64,000 nt of DNA from Bugula neritina (lineage: Eukaryota; Bryozoa; Gymnolaemata; Cheilostomatida; Bugulidae). The stretch is from the NCBI GenBank assembly GCA_964035545.1, contig OZ037772.1, positions 1,947,001 through 2,011,000 on the forward strand, given 5' to 3'. Shown one piece after another: positions 11,337 to 27,610 of the stretch; the stretch's first letter is position 1, and each line of letters begins with the position of its first letter. The notes beneath the pieces are model-generated. The model ran no database searches. It worked only from the letters and a program-made list of their open reading frames with translations, and was not told the DNA's origin. A program made the translations under genes and the position numbers.

Positions 11337-11604
11337 AACTTTTAGACTTGATAAAATGAATCCCCTGTGCTACAGCAGTGGAACATGGAGGGTATAAAAT
11401 TTTACTTATTATGCAACAACTTTCTCAGAAAATTTTTTATTGAAAAATTAAAAAAGTATATGAAAGAGGAATGCAAGAGCTATCTTTTCATGTAAAATTT
11501 GTTAATGTGAGACAAAAACTGTTCGAGCTATCCCCTGGAAACCGTTTATATATAACATAAAGCAGTGCTTGAATCTGGAAAGTAATGACCTTAAACTAAC
11601 TGTG

Positions 11605-12076
<472 letters not shown>

Positions 12077-12789
12077 TAGAATGATTTTTTGGACTTTTCA
12101 ATCAGCATATGAAAAACTGTAGTCAAAAAACAAGTGATCAAAAGATTTATTTTATATAAATAAAAAGTGACAAAAAATTTAAACAATTATTGCAAAATAA
12201 TACTTGCATAGACTTGCGTGCCATATTAATTACAAGTGTAGGCTAAATAACAAAAGAATGTGATATATACCATAACAGTTTATAAAGTAGAATTTGTGAA
12301 ATAATTTATAGAACAGAATAGTATTATAAGTTCAACAACCTTGCAGCACCTTGAAACACAAAGCGTAAAGGTGCAGTCAGTATACAGAGCCTGTTGATGT
12401 AAAGGTGTTATATCAAAGTTTTGCTATACACGGGCTGACAGTCAAGCAGCAACCTACAAATAATTATATATATGTGACCGAACACTACAATCTATACAAT
12501 CTATTCAATTGATTACTGATTGATAATAACAATAAAATTATATATATACAAGCGTTATAATTTCATTGAAAAAAATTGGTAAAACTGCTGTTCAATAAAT
12601 ATGATTCAACTTTTGATGAATGATTTTGAAAATATTTTTAGAAAGTTTAGATTATTAATTATTATTAACATACACAGAATTGCTTTCAACCTCTTCAAAA
12701 AATCACAAGAGAGACAATTGCTAATACACAAAAAGAAAACAGAAATAATGTTGCTGAAACATAAGTTTATACAACTGTGTTTAAAGTAT
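12077..12789. other. AT-rich intergenic DNA
   Basis: No gene, RNA or named repeat seen. Two overlapping 60-70-codon open frames are AT-rich and show no domain. Confidence 0.5.
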
Positions 12790-12950
12790 CTCATATTATC
12801 ATACTTTGTTATGACATAATTTAGTATGATAATATGAGAGGCAATAATGGCACAGGTAATAATATTATGGCACAGGTGATAATGGCACAGGTAATAATAT
12901 TATGGCACAGGTGATAATGGCACAGGTAATAATATTATGGCACAGGTGAT
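12790..12950. repeat. small hairpin plus 35-bp minisatellite
   Basis: CTCATATTATCATAC near 12790 is repeated inverted at about 12824-12838, forming a hairpin. It is followed by exactly three copies of a 35-bp unit (12846-12950), each containing two GGCACAGGT motifs. Partial inverted relatives (GTGCCATAATAACC) occur near 13085. Confidence 0.85.
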
Positions 12951-15437
12951 AATGACGTGGTAAGAAGGGCACACAGTGAAAAGTAGGAAAACATGGCACA
13001 CTTATGTTCAATTTTTCCAAACACACATTCTCACCCTTATACCCTAATACTGAAAATGTGCCATTCTTACCTATTTTTCCACTTGTGCCATAATAACCTG
13101 TATGTGCCATTTTAACCATAGACACCACCTACAATGCATCAATTGGAAAAGATTTCAAATCAACCTTTATTGTTGAATTATGAACCAACTCAATGAAATC
13201 CTCCTGTAATTCTCCTGGAATCTTTTTGACCAAGCGTTGGAATTTGTCACATGTCAAGCTAAGAATCTAGCTCTTTCTTTTTAAGAGATAGCTCAGAAAA
13301 ATATCGTTAAAGCTCTATTGTGCTCTAGTGTGCAATTTTTACTTATGACATTTTTATTTATTATCGGAACTTGTTCTCCTATAAAATTTTATTGAGTGTG
13401 TGGAAAAACACCACAATTTAGAAAAAGGCACCACCACTTTAGTGTAACTTTAGAAACACTGACGCTGCTATGAAAAGCAATGATATATGATGATTGCACT
13501 CCTGCATGTTTAGGCTCAGATTATTTAGAGTAGCAAATATATTTACAAGGTATATGTAGTATACAGTTTATAGAGATTGACTTGCATGGCTGCTAAAAGG
13601 TGGCCTGTTAGTTCAAGCAGCAAATTTTTTGACCTCCATTTGAAAGTAGCACAGAAAGCAGTTAAGGTAGAGTAATTAATAAACACATCCATGTCAAAGT
13701 AAACTGATATTGCAAAATATATTTTGGCTAAATAAGGGAGCTAAGATAAAGGTTTACAGAAATATACACATATAAATGTAACTTGCAAGAACCCAAAAAG
13801 CCTTCATCAAACCTTGTGAATTTTTCAAATTTCAAATTCTCCCCTAAAATGTCGAATATTTCCCCTAGGAGAAATCTCCTCCCAAGTTGGGAAACTCTGA
13901 GCAAGACATGTAAACATGAATATTACCAAGTGCATGCATTGCTAGTTACTAGACTGTTGGGTTACAACTTACAATATTTGTAAGCTGAAGAGCTATTAAT
14001 AGAGATGATGATAATGCAGTATAAATTAGTCAGTCTATTATCATGAGTTAGTCACTGCTAATATTATGCTATGCAATGGCTAACAGTCACATAGCAACTT
14101 ACAAATAATTCTACTATTTATTATGATTATTATGACATCTATGATGAGGAAATAAAATGTGCCTTTACATACACATCATATTTTGTGTAAACAAGTGTTT
14201 AAATACAGTTGAACATTTGGTGTTCGAAATTTGTTTTTTTTTTTGTTTCAAATGTTAATAAAATACAAATCAAAAAATTTTTTTCAATAAATAATGGTAA
14301 ATTATGCTGAAGAACTAATGTGGACTTGTAGAATAAGTTCGCAAGAGAAGTAACTCCTGATTAACATGATTAAACAGTCACAATAATATTCCTGAAAGAT
14401 TCCTAGAGCCTAAAGTTCATACACTATTGTGATGCAGTAAGTATTCTATAGAGTTGGTATTGATATTGCAGTACAATTAGGTCATGAGCTTTCACCAGGC
14501 ATTAAGTTTTTACCTCCACTGATGGAGTAATCTTAGGGCTGCTACAGTTTATCGAATAATTGCAAACTATTTTGTATATACAATGCAGATTTCTTATAGA
14601 AAAGTGTCCAATTTTTGTTGAAGAAATTACTAAGACTTTTTTTTGAAATAAATGCTATATAATATGTTTAAAAATAAGATTTTAAAATTATTGTATCAGC
14701 TTTTATTCATAGTAAAAGAATTAAATGTATATAACTGTATATAACTGTATATCGCTGTTGATATTTATAAAAGAAGCGAGAGATGCAACTCCCAATAAAT
14801 ATTGAATCCAGAAATAATATTGAATAATAAGGTCTATAAGCTAAAGATCATACAGCACTGTCAGCTTGTAATAAATAATATAGTATAAGATTACTCAAAT
14901 GAAAATACTATAAAGCTACATTTACATACAAAACATATTTGTGTAAGAAAGTATTTGAATTACAGTTGAAAAAACTACTCAGTGTTAAAACAACATTTTA
15001 TTGTAATTAAAGCTTTATTGTAACATATATACAAAAACTTGTTGTTAGTTACTAAAAAATTACGCTGAAAAAATAATAAAGGAAGTTAGCAGGGGAAGTA
15101 ACTCCTAATAAACATAAATTTACCAAAAAAAGCAATTTGATTGAAAATTTTAGTTTGACATTCACACAACACACCACAGCAGTAAGTAATACTCATTGCT
15201 GTATAATCAGATAATTTACTTCTGTTACAACTAAAATTTCAATTATGTTACACAATGCTGGTGCTAATTGAGCAATGTTATACAATTTCATGATATCAAC
15301 GGCACCAGTGAAGTAGTCGTATCCAAATAAAACATGATAGACACTTTTCACATGTGCCTTTGGGACATTAGCGTTCTTCAGTGTTCAGTTACTCAATATA
15401 TACAATGCAAATATTTTTGTAGAAAGGTGTCAAATAT
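12951..15437. other. intergenic, with a diverged direct duplication
   Basis: No gene recognised. Two stretches, about 14150-14400 and 14910-15130, resemble each other (CATTTACATAC, TGTGTAAG/ACAAGT, GAAGTAACTCCT, AAACATAA/AACATGA) and look like an old, heavily diverged duplication. Confidence 0.45.
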
Positions 15438-15937
15438 TTTTTGAAGCCCTCAACAATATTCTGTGAGCTTAGGGTTGTGGGGGACAAGGTAAACATAATA
15501 TTGGGACAGTCCAACAGACTCAGTGAAGACTTGGCCAACCTTCTAGAAAGTTCCAACTGCTCAGACGTCACTCTGGCCATCGGACCGCGAGAGTTCAAAG
15601 TTCACAAGTCCATCCTCTCCGTCAGGTCTCTTGTCGTCAATGCTATTTTTGAGCATGAGATAGAGAACAAACAGAATTTAGAATTTAGACAAGATGGTGG
15701 CTGACCTTCTCTCGGCAGCAGATAAGTACGCACTAGAGAAGAGTCCCTGTTTGGTAACCTCTCCATGGACAATGTGTGTGAGGTACCATGGTTCTAGCAG
15801 ACCTCCACTCGGCTGAACAACTCAAAACACACGCTCTGGACTTTGTCAACAGCCACGTCACAGACGTCGTGGAAATGTGCCATGGAAAATGTAAAGAAAC
15901 GTACCCTCAACATGTAGACATTGCATTGCCAATCTGA
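15438..15937 (+). pseudogene. SPOP-like MATH/BTB processed pseudogene
   Basis: An intronless stretch reads as the end of a MATH domain (FCELRVVGDKVNI) followed by a BTB domain (NCSDVTLAIGPREFKVHKS, then IFEHEIENK), typical of SPOP/RDX CUL3 adaptors. The frame breaks after about 80 codons. A shifted frame continues DLLSAADKYALEK, another [10 protein letters not shown], and a third [19 protein letters not shown] up to TGA at 15935-15937. A central block of the BTB fold, between the EHE motif and the AADKYAL helix, is missing. Two frameshifts and a deletion make function very unlikely. The last 125 bp recur at 2197-2322. Confidence 0.88.
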
Positions 15938-16004
15938 GTTAATGTCAAAGTTTAGCTCTATTTCCTGATGATATGGACTTCCTTCTTGAATATCAATTGT
16001 ACTG
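15880..16004 (+). repeat. 125-bp segment shared with the CLASP 3' end
   Basis: Tail and 3' flank of the BTB pseudogene; matches 2197-2322 with landmarks CAACATGTAGACATTGCAT and CTTCCTTCTTGAATATCA. Confidence 0.85.
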
Positions 16005-17970
<1,966 letters not shown>

Positions 17971-18944
17971 ATTGGGCCTCATGCATCATAAAACTTTTGA
18001 ATGTGTTTTATATTCTTTCTTGAATGTTGTAGATAAACTGTAGTCTACATACCGTGGTGGAGCAGATATAAGAATTTATAATTGCATCAACCCGTTGCAG
18101 CAGCCATCTTACTGGAAATCTCAAACAAACCTTAGCATCGCCAAAGCCATATTTTAGCAAGCTGACAGAATATCTCAGAGATATAACTTGTAAAGTACAG
18201 AAGTAAGAATTGAACACAAAGGACAGTATATGTATAATCATGCCTTCCATCAAGGCTATCGCTTTTTTAAAGAATTTTTTGAGAATAATGATACAAATAT
18301 TACCACTTCCGCTTAACAACTTATCACATAACGGTTACATTGAATATCATTTTCTAGATATCATATTTGTCTGTGTTTTAGTACTGCCAAGGTTATCACT
18401 CTGTTATTTTCTGATTTTAGTCTAGTTATGTTATAAGCATTAGATAACTTGTTTTTGAGACAGCGGGGTGAGAGCTTTGTAAAAAATTTAGCCTAATTAG
18501 AATTTCTGTAATAGATAAACGTTACTAGCTTCTTAACAATTCAATTGAAGTTGAATAAAAATATACATCAAATTACCAGTTCAAAGCAAAAGACTTTGAA
18601 GGCTAATAACTTACTTCGAGGATTTTAACCAAATAACAAGAGATTAAATCCAAAATCAATTTATAATTATTCTTAGCATATGACAAGTATGAATGTTATA
18701 ACAGCTGCTCTTGTACAATGTACTTGTACAGCTCTTACTCATCCTAGTATGTTTAACTGGCATAGCATCCTTGTCTTTCTAGGGACTCGTTGGAGTGCAG
18801 AGGTCATCTCAAACAAAAGACTTTGAATTAGAGTGGATAAATAAAAGTAAGCGCTTGTAATGTTTTTCAACTCTAATTAAAGTTCCTAAAATGTTATTGT
18901 TGGTAAGTTTCAGGCTCAAGAATAATCTTGTATTTTCTTATTAA
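17971..18944. other. intergenic or intronic DNA
   Basis: No supported gene; overlapping 70-100-codon open frames on both strands lack recognisable content. Confidence 0.4.
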
Positions 18945-19187
18945 AGAACAAAAAGAGAAAAAAAAAAGAAAAATAAGTGTCCTAAGTCGCGAAAACCAAA
19001 AGATAGCTATTCCAGAGGTGTGGACATATTTAAAAGTTTCAAATTTGGGGAAGGAAAATCTAAAAAAGTTCACAAAGATGTCCTAGAAAAATTTGACAAC
19101 TTTTGTAAAAAGACCTTCAAGAAAATAATCAAGAGACATCAACTGCTATCAATAGATGAGTATGTCACCAACTTACATTGTTTATGA
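18945..19187 (+). CDS. possible Lys-rich exon upstream of the zinc-finger exon
   Basis: An 80-codon open stretch begins Lys-rich ([17 protein letters not shown]) and continues [14 protein letters not shown], with a good GTATGT donor inside at about 19158. That donor does not match the phase of the exon at 19255, so it is either a separate unit or non-coding. Composition alone suggests possible coding. Confidence 0.2.
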   Translation, partial: RTKREKKKKNKCPKSRKPKDSYSRGVDIFKSFKFGEGKSKKVHKDVLEKFDNFCKKTFKKIIKRHQLLSIDEYVTNLHCL

Positions 19188-19254
19188 GCTTGATAGACAA
19201 AACTTCACTCAATACCAGAGACATATTTTCAAATACTGTTTTTTTGTGTTTGCA

Positions 19255-19404
19255 GGTGAAAGACTATTTCCATGTGATGTCTGTGGCAAGGCTTTCAAGC
19301 GCAGACACCATCTTGCAGAGCACAGGCAACTACACACCGGAGAGAAACCCTTTCAATGCAAGAGGTGTGGTAAAAAGTTCACTCACTCCGGTTCCTATAG
19401 TTGA
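19255..19404 (+). CDS. C2H2 zinc-finger exon, ZEB/zfh-1-like
   Basis: Starts after TTTGTGTTTGCAG in phase 0 with GERLFPC. Finger 1 is [17 protein letters not shown]...H, the linker is TGEKPF, and finger 2 begins [15 protein letters not shown]. The sequences [12 protein letters not shown] and HSGSYS match the C-terminal finger cluster of ZEB1/2 and Drosophila zfh-1 (KAFKHKHHLIEH, FSHSGSYSQH), DNA-binding repressors. Here TGA at 19402-19404 falls where the residue before the first zinc-binding His is expected; the downstream frame would continue HRNPTNKRSKVKSV and stop. So finger 2 lacks its His pair unless TGA is bypassed, or the copy is a pseudogene or has an error. Upstream fingers and the homeodomain are not in the window. 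Confidence 0.75.
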   Translation, partial: GERLFPCDVCGKAFKRRHHLAEHRQLHTGEKPFQCKRCGKKFTHSGSYS

Positions 19405-21189
19405 CACCGGAATCCCACAAACAAACGTAGCAAAGTTAAAAGTGTAACATTTGATGGCAATAGAAGTCTGCCTATAGTAGTAGATGCTACTTCATCATAG
19501 AGTGTTGGCTCACAAGAGTTTTTCATCTTAAACATTATAAGTAGGCATTATTTGTGTAAGTTTTATCCAAGTTATCATGTAGTTCTCTTCTCATACAATA
19601 CAACTTATTGGGATATGGTAGTAGAAAAATATAAAAAAGATATTTTAGTTTAGGAGGAAAAACTGAAAAGTTACCAAAACCGAAGATGAGGTCTAGCCGA
19701 ATAATAAGAAAATTCTCACAACAAAGTAATTCGCAATGAAGGGTCAGAGGTCAAGCCAGTATATCTATTATCCTATACCACTATAGAAGTCGTAGAGAAC
19801 TTCGGGTCAATCAGTGGTAACGGGCTTTGTATTGAGTTATATAGAAATGGTCATCAATGTTCGCCTAACGAGGCGCAATCATTATGAGTAATTGATTGGC
19901 TGTAGCTACAGCCAGTTTAATTTCATTGGCTAGGTGATGATCATAGCAATTAGAACAAGTGGTGGATAGAGTTAGGGGTGATATCAATACAGATATTCCT
20001 AGCAGTAACTGTATTCTGAAAAAATATTTTTTTCCAAAATATTTCAAAAGCTATGAGTTATAAATAAAAATTAACAAAATTTATTACTTTTGAATAAAAA
20101 ACCTCAACATATGCAAGTTTGACTTTTTGATATAGATCCACTCCTTTTAGACTTTGTTCTAGAGAAAGGCTCATATTACTGTATCTATTGGATAAGAACT
20201 TAGTCTTATAGTTTTACTTGAAGCATAATTGTCTTCTCACTCTATTTCAATTCATATAAATTTAAAACTCCTTGAATCTATCTGCATGATTGAAACATAA
20301 TTGTCTTCTCATTAAATAATAGTTTTGCAGACTGAATGCCACCATAATTCATACACTCTTGTAAAAAATTAAAATGTTATAAATGTTTTTGGTTTATTAA
20401 TATAAATTACTCTCAAACTATTTTATATAAAAAAACAATTTTCAAGCTGATGAAAGAAAATATAATTTTTAAGAAATATATATATGTATAAATAATTTTT
20501 GGTATATGAATAAATGTAGAACAATATTGCATATGGAAAGCTTTATAATGCCAAAAATTCAATTTCAATAGTGATTTATTTGCTTGTAAAAATTAATTTT
20601 TTTCTTGTTTTACTATACTTTTAACAGTTGTACAGGCACAGGTATAACCTATCTATTTTACATCTATAGATGCACATATAAATTTATTACGTAGAATTTA
20701 GAAAATGAGCAAATAGCACAGATGAAAATTGAGTCAGCCTATATAATTTTTGACATTTTAGTAAATATCTGTAACCCATTGAAATACAACACTATAGTAA
20801 AATTTGTGTCACATTTGAGTTAAAATCTTGCATTCATGCATGCTATTTAAAATATATGAATATAATTTAATATTTTTGATTAGTAGGAACTATACATGTG
20901 CACCATTTTTTGCTATGCTATGCAATTTATTATCGCATACCATTTATTTGCAATAAAATAACTTATAACACTTTTTTATCCTATAGAATAATATTTATTA
21001 GCCTGCACTTGCATAACAAACCTTTGTGACTATTTCGCCATGCCATACGCCATGCATATAAACTAACACATTAATTCATGGCACATATCGAAATCGACTG
21101 CAGTCGATTTCAGTATTGCCATGTTGTTTTCTTGCACATGCAAGACATCCACACGCATGCCCGAACATGAACATGAGCAAGCATATATA
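19405..21189. other. AT-rich intergenic DNA
   Basis: No gene or repeat recognised beyond homopolymer-rich stretches; may include 3' UTR of the zinc-finger gene. Confidence 0.45.
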
Positions 21190-21592
21190 CTTCTCTACTG
21201 CTCTTATCTTAAAATTATAGCTTATTCAATTGTTGAAATATTTACAGTTAATGATTAAAGGGGTGAGCCCACCATCTGTTGTTTAGCCTCAGCATCACAA
21301 CTCTATAGAGGCTGCTAATTCACTAAATACCATTTAGTGAATTAGCTGCCCCTATAATATAGTTGTAATATGCTGAGGCTAAACAACATTTGCAAAGATT
21401 TAACTTAAAATACATGTTTGCAACCACATACAGGTATTGGCAGATACGAAAAAAAACATTGAGCAACATATGCTTTTAGGAGTTGCATTATCAACTTCTT
21501 CCTCAACATCATTAAAAATATATCATCGAAAGAAGACAATTTTGGCTTTGTGTTTTCTGTATATTTATTATTATTATTATTATAGGTCCTAG

Positions 21593-21714
<122 letters not shown>

Positions 21715-21975
21715 GCACCACACGTCTATATACATATATATAATATAATAATATATAATAATATATAATCTAATACAATATAAGCATGATTTATTATTTT
21801 TAAAACTTTTTTCCTTGAACTGCTATAGATGCATTTTTTGACTTAATTGATGGTTACTGCAATTTCGAAGTTAACAGATAAAGCATTTTAAAAGATTACT
21901 CTTCATGTTTTCTGCAAAGAGCATGAAAAACTGAAGTAAATATTATAGCACACTGCATATAAATGGAAAAATAAG

Positions 21976-24165
21976 TATGAAAAGATAAAGAAACTTATGT
22001 TCTCCAATATACTTTTTCAATTTTTTCAAAAGCCAATCCATGTTTAAGTTATAGCTTGTTGAAAAACATAGTCCTCCTTCCACATTCTTTCTAATTTATA
22101 CGCTCCTGGCTTGTATTGTATCTTAATATACTGTAGTTGAGTGCTTGTTAGTTTCGCTTCACCAACTTTGCTTACACTTCACAAGTGCCAGTGCAGCTGG
22201 CTCAAAAGCTAAATGTTATAAACTTTCTGCTAAAACCCTATCTTATATTCCTAGGTTGGTTGGCCTAAATAAAACAATTGTCAAATCATGATTTCTTGTT
22301 TTAGGAATCTATATACTCTATTCCAACCTGCTGCCTAGCTAGTTCTTTTTTCTTATCATAATCTTTGATGTAATTACAGAAATGGTGTGATACATTTTTT
22401 GGCAACCATCCGAGTTGCAGTAATGGTACCTATAATATATTATTATCATTATAATATATTGTAATATAGTATCATGTGTTTTTTATTATATTGCATAATA
22501 TATATTTTATTATGGTTGTTGCACAAACAAGTGCAATTAACCTGGTTTTTAAAATGTACCTCTAATTTATCAGAATATTAGTTTAGATATTTTCATGGTT
22601 TGTTAGGTAAACCTAAAAAAAGAGGCTGTATTCCCAAAGTAAAGGGTGTTGAACTATGAACTATATTAGATTAGCCACTCTGCTATACCAAGTGCATCAG
22701 TATAACATATGGCTAGCTGTAATGCTTTGTCTCCGGTGGCTGGCTGTGATATGTTAACTTGGCCAACTTCCAAGAGTTCAAAATTGGCGCAATTATTCGA
22801 GAGGTTAGTTATATACACACTGCAGAGAGCCAGTACGTGGTCATACTAACCTTGCTATTATCAGTACTTATTAGAACTGCCAATTGGGGTAGGCTACCAA
22901 CACCAAATTTTGCTCCATAATATACCTTATACACAATGCAGCAACATAATTTTTAGTTTCAAATTACATTGCCACCCTTACAGGAGCTGTGGGCTTCATA
23001 AACATTCATATGATTAGAGAGTTATGCTATAGGCCCTATAACTGTGCTAGTCTATGAAGAAAAAACACACCATTGTCAAAGTTTACTTCAAGTATGCTGT
23101 TTTCCAAAAACTCAGTTTTGTTCATCACTCTTTTGCATACAAATACTTATGTAATAACATACAGTTCAAGTTTTATTTTGGAGCACATCTGCAAACTCTA
23201 CAATAATAGGCAAGAGCATGCTTTACCAGTCTATTTCAGACCTGTTTTTGTAGCTATAGTAATATGCAAGCTATACTTATTTTTTAACTTTTGGGTTATT
23301 TGTTCAAAACCATTAGCTTTGCTAGTAACCTGAGGCTATTGCAACAGTTTATGAAAATAGCTAGCCACTGCTATAGTCAACATTAATTGACAGCCTAATA
23401 ATTATAACCCATATTTTGAGGCTCCAAATATTTATGTAATGATAGTTTCTAATATAGTGCACATTCAAATCATGATGGCTGTGTGGTCCAGAGGTTAAAG
23501 GCGCCAGTGATGTGTTTGTTGGTGGTGGTTCAACCCTACTCTGTGGCAATTTTTTTTGTCAACTTATGCAAATCCTACTCATGCATAATAAATTGAAATA
23601 TTATTCTACAGGAGGACAACATACATGCATACTAATTAGTTACTGAACACTGCATGGGCTAAACCTTAAATTGATTTTATGGAATACAATGTACTTAAAT
23701 GAATTATATGTGAATTAGAGAAACTGAAAGTGCACCTGCTGCACTATAGACAGACCTTTACTGACAAGACTGCAAAGTGAAGTGATTTAGCTAAAATTAA
23801 CTCTGCCAAACAAACAAAGAATTATGTTGTGCTGAGGCATTTTCAACAGATTGTAACATGGTGAGATGATGCAACTAAGTGCTAATGTAAAATAGGGTAC
23901 ATTATATTGGCAGATATCCAATATATTGCCAATTTGTGCGAGAGGGTACTATATGTTATTGTGATAGCGCACAGAGCAGCAAACGTACTAGGAACGTTAT
24001 AATTAGTCACAGGAGCGTAGCTAGAACCACCATATGAAGAATTTAGATAATTGCAGTGAAACTTGAAAAATGGTGTACGTTTTGACCAAATTGTGAAGAG
24101 CATAAACATAATTTCGAAAAACAAAGAAAGATATTAGAGAAAACATATCAAGGAATGTCAAGTTT
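21976..24165 (+). repeat. 2.18-kb non-coding core, copy 2
   Basis: Collinear with 9156-11336 over its whole length, diverged by many substitutions and small indels. Its flanks do not resemble the flanks of copy 1. Confidence 0.93.
23474..23540 (+). other. tRNA-like / SINE-head segment, second copy
   Basis: A box TGGTCCAGAGG at 23484 and B box GGTTCAACCCT near 23527, collinear with the segment at 10621. Both pol III boxes are retained although flanking bases differ. Confidence 0.55.
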
Positions 24166-25018
24166 GAATTTCATCATCAAAATAGGAATTAGATATCATA
24201 TTATGTGCAAACTTTCATAATTGTAAGCTGATCACTGTAGCACTTCGAGTATTCATGACTTTCATCATTCCAAAGCCATTCACTATAGCAAATTTATGTT
24301 CTGAAACCTACTAGCAGTTGCTGGCATGGGCTACTTGTTTGTGTTACTCAAGTGATAAGAGCATTGTGTAAACTAATTAACAGCTATGTGCAATTCCTAT
24401 TCAGATTTTATTACCAACACTTGTTGCTGCTATTATCATTTGCGGTTGCTTCATTAAATAGGTTGTCTGGAAATTCACTTATTACTAGTAAGTATGTACA
24501 TGCTATAACTGGGAGAACTAGTATATCTTCATACAGCAATTATATTATGGCTGGCCAAGCATTGATCAACCTTTATCAACAGCTCCTCAATTTCTGCAAG
24601 TGCACATCAAAATGTACATCACAAATCAATGTTTTATAAACTAAAATGTCAAAGCACATTAGCGTCAGAGTTCATGCTGCAGTGGGTTACCAACATGTAA
24701 ACTGGGCAAATGGCTGAGCCAGCAGTTTATAATATCAGTATATTCATTATGCTTTGAACTATAAAATCTTAGCTAGAACTTTATTATAGCTCTTTGACTT
24801 TAAAAAATTCAAGCTGCATATATTAAACTAAGATGTGGTCATACCAGTTATGTAAACATAAACTAGAATAACCTAGTATTTAGTGAATTAGCAGCCCCTA
24901 TATATAGAGTTATGATGCTGAGGCTAAACAATGGATGATGGGCTCACCCCTTTAATTATTAACTGTATATATTTCAACAATTAAAAGCTGTAATTTTTAT
25001 AAGAGCAATAGAGAAGTA

Positions 25019-27610
25019 TTAAATAAGAGAATCAGCATGAATCTCACAAATCCTTTATTCAGTGACTGAGAATATTTTGTATAATAATTATTTGCTGTGT
25101 AAGATTCAAGCATTTAGAATGCTTAGGTTCAAAGTTAGTGTCATTTCCTGAGGCAAGTGAAGTGATATGAAAATTGAGAAAAACATGTATTATACAGGTT
25201 ATAAACTTAGCAAGAAAAGTTATGTTATTGCGATAATTAGGAAAATTAAAGACCTTAGTCTATCTCAATTTCTCCACTAATGCATCTACATATCAGCCGA
25301 TTTCTTCACCACTTATAAAGTAGCAGCCAGGAGCAAACTGGGAGGCAGACCAAGATATCTACAATAATAAAAATAACATGGGGAATTAGGAATTTATATG
25401 TACAGCTTTTCTGAAACAACTTGTTTCTATACCAGAAATCGATTGACAATGACCATTAAAGCAGTAATTAGTGAAACTGAAAAACCTCAAAACAAAAATT
25501 TCATAAAAAACATAACACTTGTGGTAGAACTATGAGTACTAGTAGATGAGACTACAACAAAACTTTACTTTTTAGCACAATGGCTGGTATTTTATGTAAT
25601 GAATCTGCAAAAGCAAATATCCAAATTATTGTATGAGCTATGTACAATGAAGGGAGAGTAGACAGTCTTCTATGTAGACAGTAAGTTGGGGGTTAATGGG
25701 GTTGACCAGCAGTGAGGAGCACCTTGAATGGCAATAAAGACTGTAGGTCAGAGCATATTGATAGGTTGTAAACATAAATTTACATCAGAGGTTACTTGCT
25801 GCAGCATAATGACATCGTAATATGAACCTGGTTTTTACCACTATTGTGAATTTGTCAATGCACTAACTTGAGTGGATGTTTACATGATCTAAATGCAGAA
25901 TTGCACTAAATAACCCCTAGAAATGATCTGGTACGTTCCTGGTAAACCTAACAAATAAATATTTAGACATGACATTCCTAAAATGTTACAAAAATTGGAG
26001 TTTTGAAGTCAATCTCAAATCCTAAAACACCAAAAATGCAACACCTAATAAAACGCTTACAAAAAGCGAAAATAATGTATATAATTGGCTGCTTGTGACA
26101 CATTATTAAAAGAATAATTCATTTCCAAATGCTAATTTACATTTTCAATGGGGTTATATAGGTGATTTCAGACCTGTACTAAAAAGTCTATCACAGCAGC
26201 ATATTGTTAAACTAGAGCAGATGTGAGAAAACTAAGTATTTTCACTAAATATGATTGATGTTATACACTAAGTTTCCAAGCATTGCATTTCCAAATTGAT
26301 TTTTCAAATAAAAGGTTTGGAAAGATGAGACCCCAACCATAAGTAAATGCAAACCACAAGCACAAGTCCATATGTATGAGCATCCATTCCCATAATGCAA
26401 AGCAGTCAAAATGGAATGATAATAAGTTTAAAACCTTGCACCATTATCATGTAGCCAGTTTACCTGAACTGGTGTAGAAAACCCTTGTGCTAACCTCTTC
26501 TATGCTATAATTCAAATATCGGAGCTCTTAGTTTTCCTGGTGAAAGATGGATCGGGCAACTTTCCTTCAACATTAAAAAGAAATAATAGTACATGAGAAT
26601 ATTATACACTAACCATTAAAATGAAAATCAAAAATACCAAATAATTATGAATTATGAAGTTTTGGGAAAATACAAACAAGATCAGCCAACATTAAATATG
26701 AATTAGCCACCTTTAGGGTCAAAACAATTATCAACAAGCTATGAAGCCCTTTATCAAACTATAAACAATGAACCAACGGCTGCCAGGTCTGCTTTCTACA
26801 TTGAAACAGATTTTTAAGTTTCTGGCAATATGACCAACAAGTTTTGCAGAGTCTGAGATGGTTAGGCCAAGTGTACACAATGGGAAGCAGTTGGTGACCA
26901 AGACAGCTGCTTTACTCTCAGTTGAAAATTGAAGAAAGAAATAGGGGAGGCCTAGAGAGAGAGGGGGGGGGGGAGGCAGAGAGAGACCTAGCAATATCAA
27001 AATTAGCTATACATGCTGAGTCTCTGCCACTTGCTACTGTAGTATTTTGACGATATTGCGTACCATTATAATAATTTACTACTATTTTTGTAAAGTCATT
27101 TGATGCAAAATTAACAAGTGACTAAAAATAATACATGAAACACAACATGATACATTTACAGCATTGAACTCAAATAATTCAAAACCTACACTGAATAATT
27201 GTTCAACTAACATCACATGAAAATATGTGTCTATTCCTACATATGTTCAGCTGGTTTTAATGCATGGTTGCCTCTTCAGCATTACATCAGAGAGCAGCAT
27301 TTTGCGATAGCCTCTGGGATTGTTAATCGGAATTTAAATTTAGTGAACACAAAACAATAGATTACGTACTACAATGGTGCTCACTACAGATTAGACATCT
27401 GCTCAAGTAGATATTGGAGATTTTAAGTTTTTCATAGCATTTAACACCTACCCACACTTTCTGAGCTTCAAATTTGTACAACATTTTTTTCCCCTCTAGT
27501 TTCATGGTTCTTTTGACAGTCTATTAGCGGTTAGCAAACAGACTAAAAAGAACCGATCTTCATTTCCAATAGTCTAAAATATAATACAAATAGATATAAA
27601 TTTCATTACA
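25019..27610. other. intergenic or intronic DNA
   Basis: No gene identified. A minus-strand open stretch at about 26790-26940 (KAAVLVTNCFPL, SDSAKLVGHIARN) reads like protein but has no clear splice partners; it ends in a G/A-rich simple tract (26945-26990). Confidence 0.4.

Larger units (their letters stand above)
9036..11604. mobile_element. 2.57-kb TIR element with TA target duplication, nested in a PLE
   Basis: The left end reads CACAGTTGGTTTAAGGTCAT. The right end, reverse-complemented, reads CACAGTTAGTTTAAGGTCAT, one mismatch in 20. Weaker inverted similarity extends about 100 bp inward, for example TGTTCGAGCTATC near both ends. It is flanked by TA at 9034-9035 and 11605-11606. The uninterrupted PLE trailer at 5.2 and 8.0 kb contains the empty site with a single TA. 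TA duplication and CA-initial TIRs suggest a Tc1/mariner-type mobiliser. I found no transposase, so it is non-autonomous. Its core (9156-11336) recurs at 21976-24165. Confidence 0.85.

Noticed and set aside
26731-27000. 89-codon minus-strand frame with protein-like middle (SDSAKLVGHIARN)
   Set aside because: Half of it is G/A simple repeat and no splice partner fits; left as unassigned.
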